The notes beneath the pieces are model-generated. The model had not been told where the DNA came from. It saw only the letters and a list, made by a program, of their open reading frames with translations, and made no database searches. A DNA stretch of 5,916 nt from an uncultured Hyphomicrobiales bacterium (GTDB lineage Bacteria > Pseudomonadota > Alphaproteobacteria > Rhizobiales > Xanthobacteraceae), in the NCBI GenBank assembly GCA_903891395.1, contig CAITEM010000330.1, positions 1 to 5,916 on the forward strand, in the 5' to 3' direction. Below, one piece after another: positions 4,595 to 5,916 of this stretch (the first letter of the stretch is position 1; each line of letters begins with the position of its first letter). A program made the position numbers and the translations under genes.

Positions 4595-5224
4595 ATGGCC
4601 GACGATAAGAAGCATTACGTTATGAACGCCGACCCCGGCAAGTTCGGGATAGTTGGCGGCGAGGCGAAAGGCACATTGACGGATGCGCATCTAAATAAAA
4701 GGCAGATGACAAGAGAACGGATCAATTTCACGCATGAAAAGCAGAGCACCAATAGTGCGGCTTGGTACGCGCTAGCGCAATCGTTTAATCGCGCCGCCTA
4801 CGTTCTAGAGAAGTATCGAGATGAAATTCCAATGGATACGCGGCCATTTGCTTTTAATGCTGCGCTATCATTGGAGTTAGTTTTCAAAGCAGTTATCGCT
4901 AGTAAAAGCATCCCAATTCCGACCAACTCTGACGGTCACAATTTGATCGCGCTTTGCGAAGCCGCTGCAATACCTTGCAGTGCCGATCAATTATCAACGC
5001 TTGAACTCATGACCGAAGAGCTAATTTGGGCCGGAAGGTACCCAACTCCGAACCGCTCAAGTAAATGGGATGCTTTTCACGACGTTGTTTTCGAGAAACA
5101 TGTTGTCAGGAGTCAGCTTGGCAACGTTACAAGCGTGCGGGTTAATCCCGACACGTTTCCCAGTTGGGAGAACTATACGAAAATATGGGATCTAGCATCG
5201 CTGGAACTGAAAGCACTCAAATAG
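4595..5224 (+). CDS. HEPN-like domain protein, 209 aa, function unknown
   Basis: The middle of the protein resembles HEPN-type helical bundles. Residues 55-75 form a helix (AWYALAQSFNRAAYVLEKYR). They are followed by FAFNAALSLELVFKAVIASK (85-104), then GHNLIALCEAA (114-124) and LELMTEELIWAGRYPTP (136-152). The sequence ELVFKA, a His-x-Leu turn and a final E---W--RYP match the general pattern of HEPN proteins (ELyLKA...HdL...Y..RYPd). A canonical C-terminal R-x4-6-H nuclease motif is not seen there: R154 to H162 has seven residues between. An RINFTH (R-x4-H) occurs at 42-47 but outside the expected helix. I chose the ATG at 4595 because AAAGGCG lies four bases upstream; an in-frame ATG at 4517 would add 26 residues. 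Two hand-counted lines give about 40-42% GC, far below engB, which suggests transfer. No membrane segment is visible. Confidence 0.7.
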   Translation: MADDKKHYVMNADPGKFGIVGGEAKGTLTDAHLNKRQMTRERINFTHEKQSTNSAAWYALAQSFNRAAYVLEKYRDEIPMDTRPFAFNAALSLELVFKAVIASKSIPIPTNSDGHNLIALCEAAAIPCSADQLSTLELMTEELIWAGRYPTPNRSSKWDAFHDVVFEKHVVRSQLGNVTSVRVNPDTFPSWENYTKIWDLASLELKALK

Positions 5225-5266
5225 AGTTCGCTTTTCTTGTTCTCTATCGCCGCCTTGCGCCCGCCC

Positions 5267-5296
5267 AAAAAAATGGCCGGGCGTTTGCCCGGCCAT
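5267..5296 (-). terminator. Rho-independent terminator of yidC
   Basis: ATGGCCGGGC (5273-5282) and GCCCGGCCAT (5287-5296) form a perfect 10-bp stem with the 4-base loop GTTT. On the minus strand the stem is followed directly by six or seven T residues (5273-5267). It lies about 36 bases beyond the yidC stop, so yidC transcription should end here rather than run into the island. The stem sequence equals the outer arm of the palindromic repeat at 2967-2976. Confidence 0.9.
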
Positions 5297-5331
5297 GATC
5301 TGATTTCCAAAACCCGCCGCGCGCCGCGCCG

Positions 5332-5916
5332 CTACGCCTTCTTCTTTTTCGCGAACAGCGACTTGATGTTGTCGAACAACTCGATCTTCGCCCCGTGCTT
5401 GCGCATGATGATGCTCTGCTGCGCGACCGACAGTGAGTTGTTCCAGGCCCAGTAAATCACTAGACCGGCCGGGAAGCTCGCCAGCATGAAGGTGAAGATC
5501 AGCGGCATCCAGTTGAAGATCATCGCCTGGGTCGGGTCCGGCGGCGCCGGGTTGAGCTTCATCTGCGCCCACATGGTGATGCCCATGATGACGCCCCACA
5601 GGCCGACATGCAGGAAGCCGCCGATGACGGGAACGTGGGTCGGATCGAACGGGATCAGGCCGAGCAGGTTGAAGATGTTGGTCGGATCGGGCGCCGACAG
5701 ATCGTGAATCCAGCCGAAGAACGGCGCGTGCCGCATTTCGATGGTGACGAACAGAACCTTGTAGAGAGAAAAGAAGACCGGAATCTGCACCGCGATCGGC
5801 AGACAGCCGGCCAGCGGGTTGATCTTTTCTTTCTTGTACAGCTCCATCAGCTCTTGCTGCTGCTTGGCCTTGTCGTCCTTGTAGCGCTCGCGCAGCGCCG
5901 TCATCTGCGGCTGCAC
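5332..5916 (-). CDS. yidC: Membrane protein insertase YidC, C-terminal 194 residues (5' end beyond window)
   Basis: Inner-membrane insertase of the YidC/Oxa1/Alb3 family, which inserts and folds membrane proteins alone or with SecYEG. The visible part starts inside the conserved cytoplasmic loop ([20 protein letters not shown], then [19 protein letters not shown]), the usual coiled-coil-like hairpin. Hydrophobic segments follow at about residues 39-60 ([18 protein letters not shown]), 100-118 ([19 protein letters not shown]) and 132-160 ([20 protein letters not shown], then VIYWAWNN). It ends in a basic tail ([13 protein letters not shown]) suited to ribosome contact. The frame is open to the window edge, and the first visible codon is an internal GTG valine, not a start. 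It ends with TAG at 5332-5334 and is followed by a strong terminator. The full gene in this group is about 600 residues. Confidence 0.96.
   Translation of the reverse strand: MQPQMTALRERYKDDKAKQQQELMELYKKEKINPLAGCLPIAVQIPVFFSLYKVLFVTIEMRHAPFFGWIHDLSAPDPTNIFNLLGLIPFDPTHVPVIGGFLHVGLWGVIMGITMWAQMKLNPAPPDPTQAMIFNWMPLIFTFMLASFPAGLVIYWAWNNSLSVAQQSIIMRKHGAKIELFDNIKSLFAKKKKA

Noticed and set aside
4473..4625. Small ORF of 50 codons (MSEVNLARVYLSPDLWFAIS...) after the Phd-type gene, considered as its toxin
   Set aside because: It shows no PIN, Doc or RelE feature, has no good ribosome binding site and overlaps the start of the HEPN-like gene. Too little support.

Overview
The window looks like an alphaproteobacterial chromosome of the Bradyrhizobium/Rhodopseudomonas/Afipia group. 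The core genes are GC-rich (one engB line counts to about 70% GC). ArgB, EngB and YidC read like Bradyrhizobiaceae proteins, and three kinds of short palindromic repeat that I recall as common in those genomes are present. The assignment is by recognition, not by a search.

Layout. On the minus strand, reading from right to left, are the 3' part of yidC (membrane insertase, 5332-5916, with a strong intrinsic terminator at 5267-5296), engB (ribosome-assembly GTPase, 1508-2161) and the 5' part of argB (arginine biosynthesis, 1-362). To my recollection yidC, engB and argB lie close together in this group. Here accessory genes separate them: about 3.1 kb between yidC and engB, and a PAPS-dependent sulfotransferase-like gene (504-1349) between engB and argB.

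The 3.1 kb block, from left to right, holds several parts. First is an unrecognised HTH-type protein gene (2221-2922, minus), into which a 130-bp palindromic repeat has been inserted in frame. Next is a 316-base non-coding stretch with two further repeat types and a 22-bp near-palindrome carrying promoter-like boxes. Then comes a minus-strand toxin-antitoxin operon: a RelE/HigB-like toxin (3748-4089) overlapping an XRE-type antitoxin (3443-3748), with a palindromic putative operator in front and a 55-residue HigA-N-terminus-like fragment (3239-3406) behind. Divergent from this operon is a Phd/YefM-type antitoxin gene (4200-4454, plus) with no recognisable toxin. Last is an AT-richer gene (4595-5224, plus) whose middle resembles a HEPN domain.

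Functionally, the window is a housekeeping cluster interrupted by a small defence or toxin-antitoxin type island. The best candidates for something new are the HEPN-like gene next to an orphan Phd antitoxin, the third small gene behind the toxin-antitoxin pair, and the protein-coding palindromic repeat. None is proven by the sequence alone.
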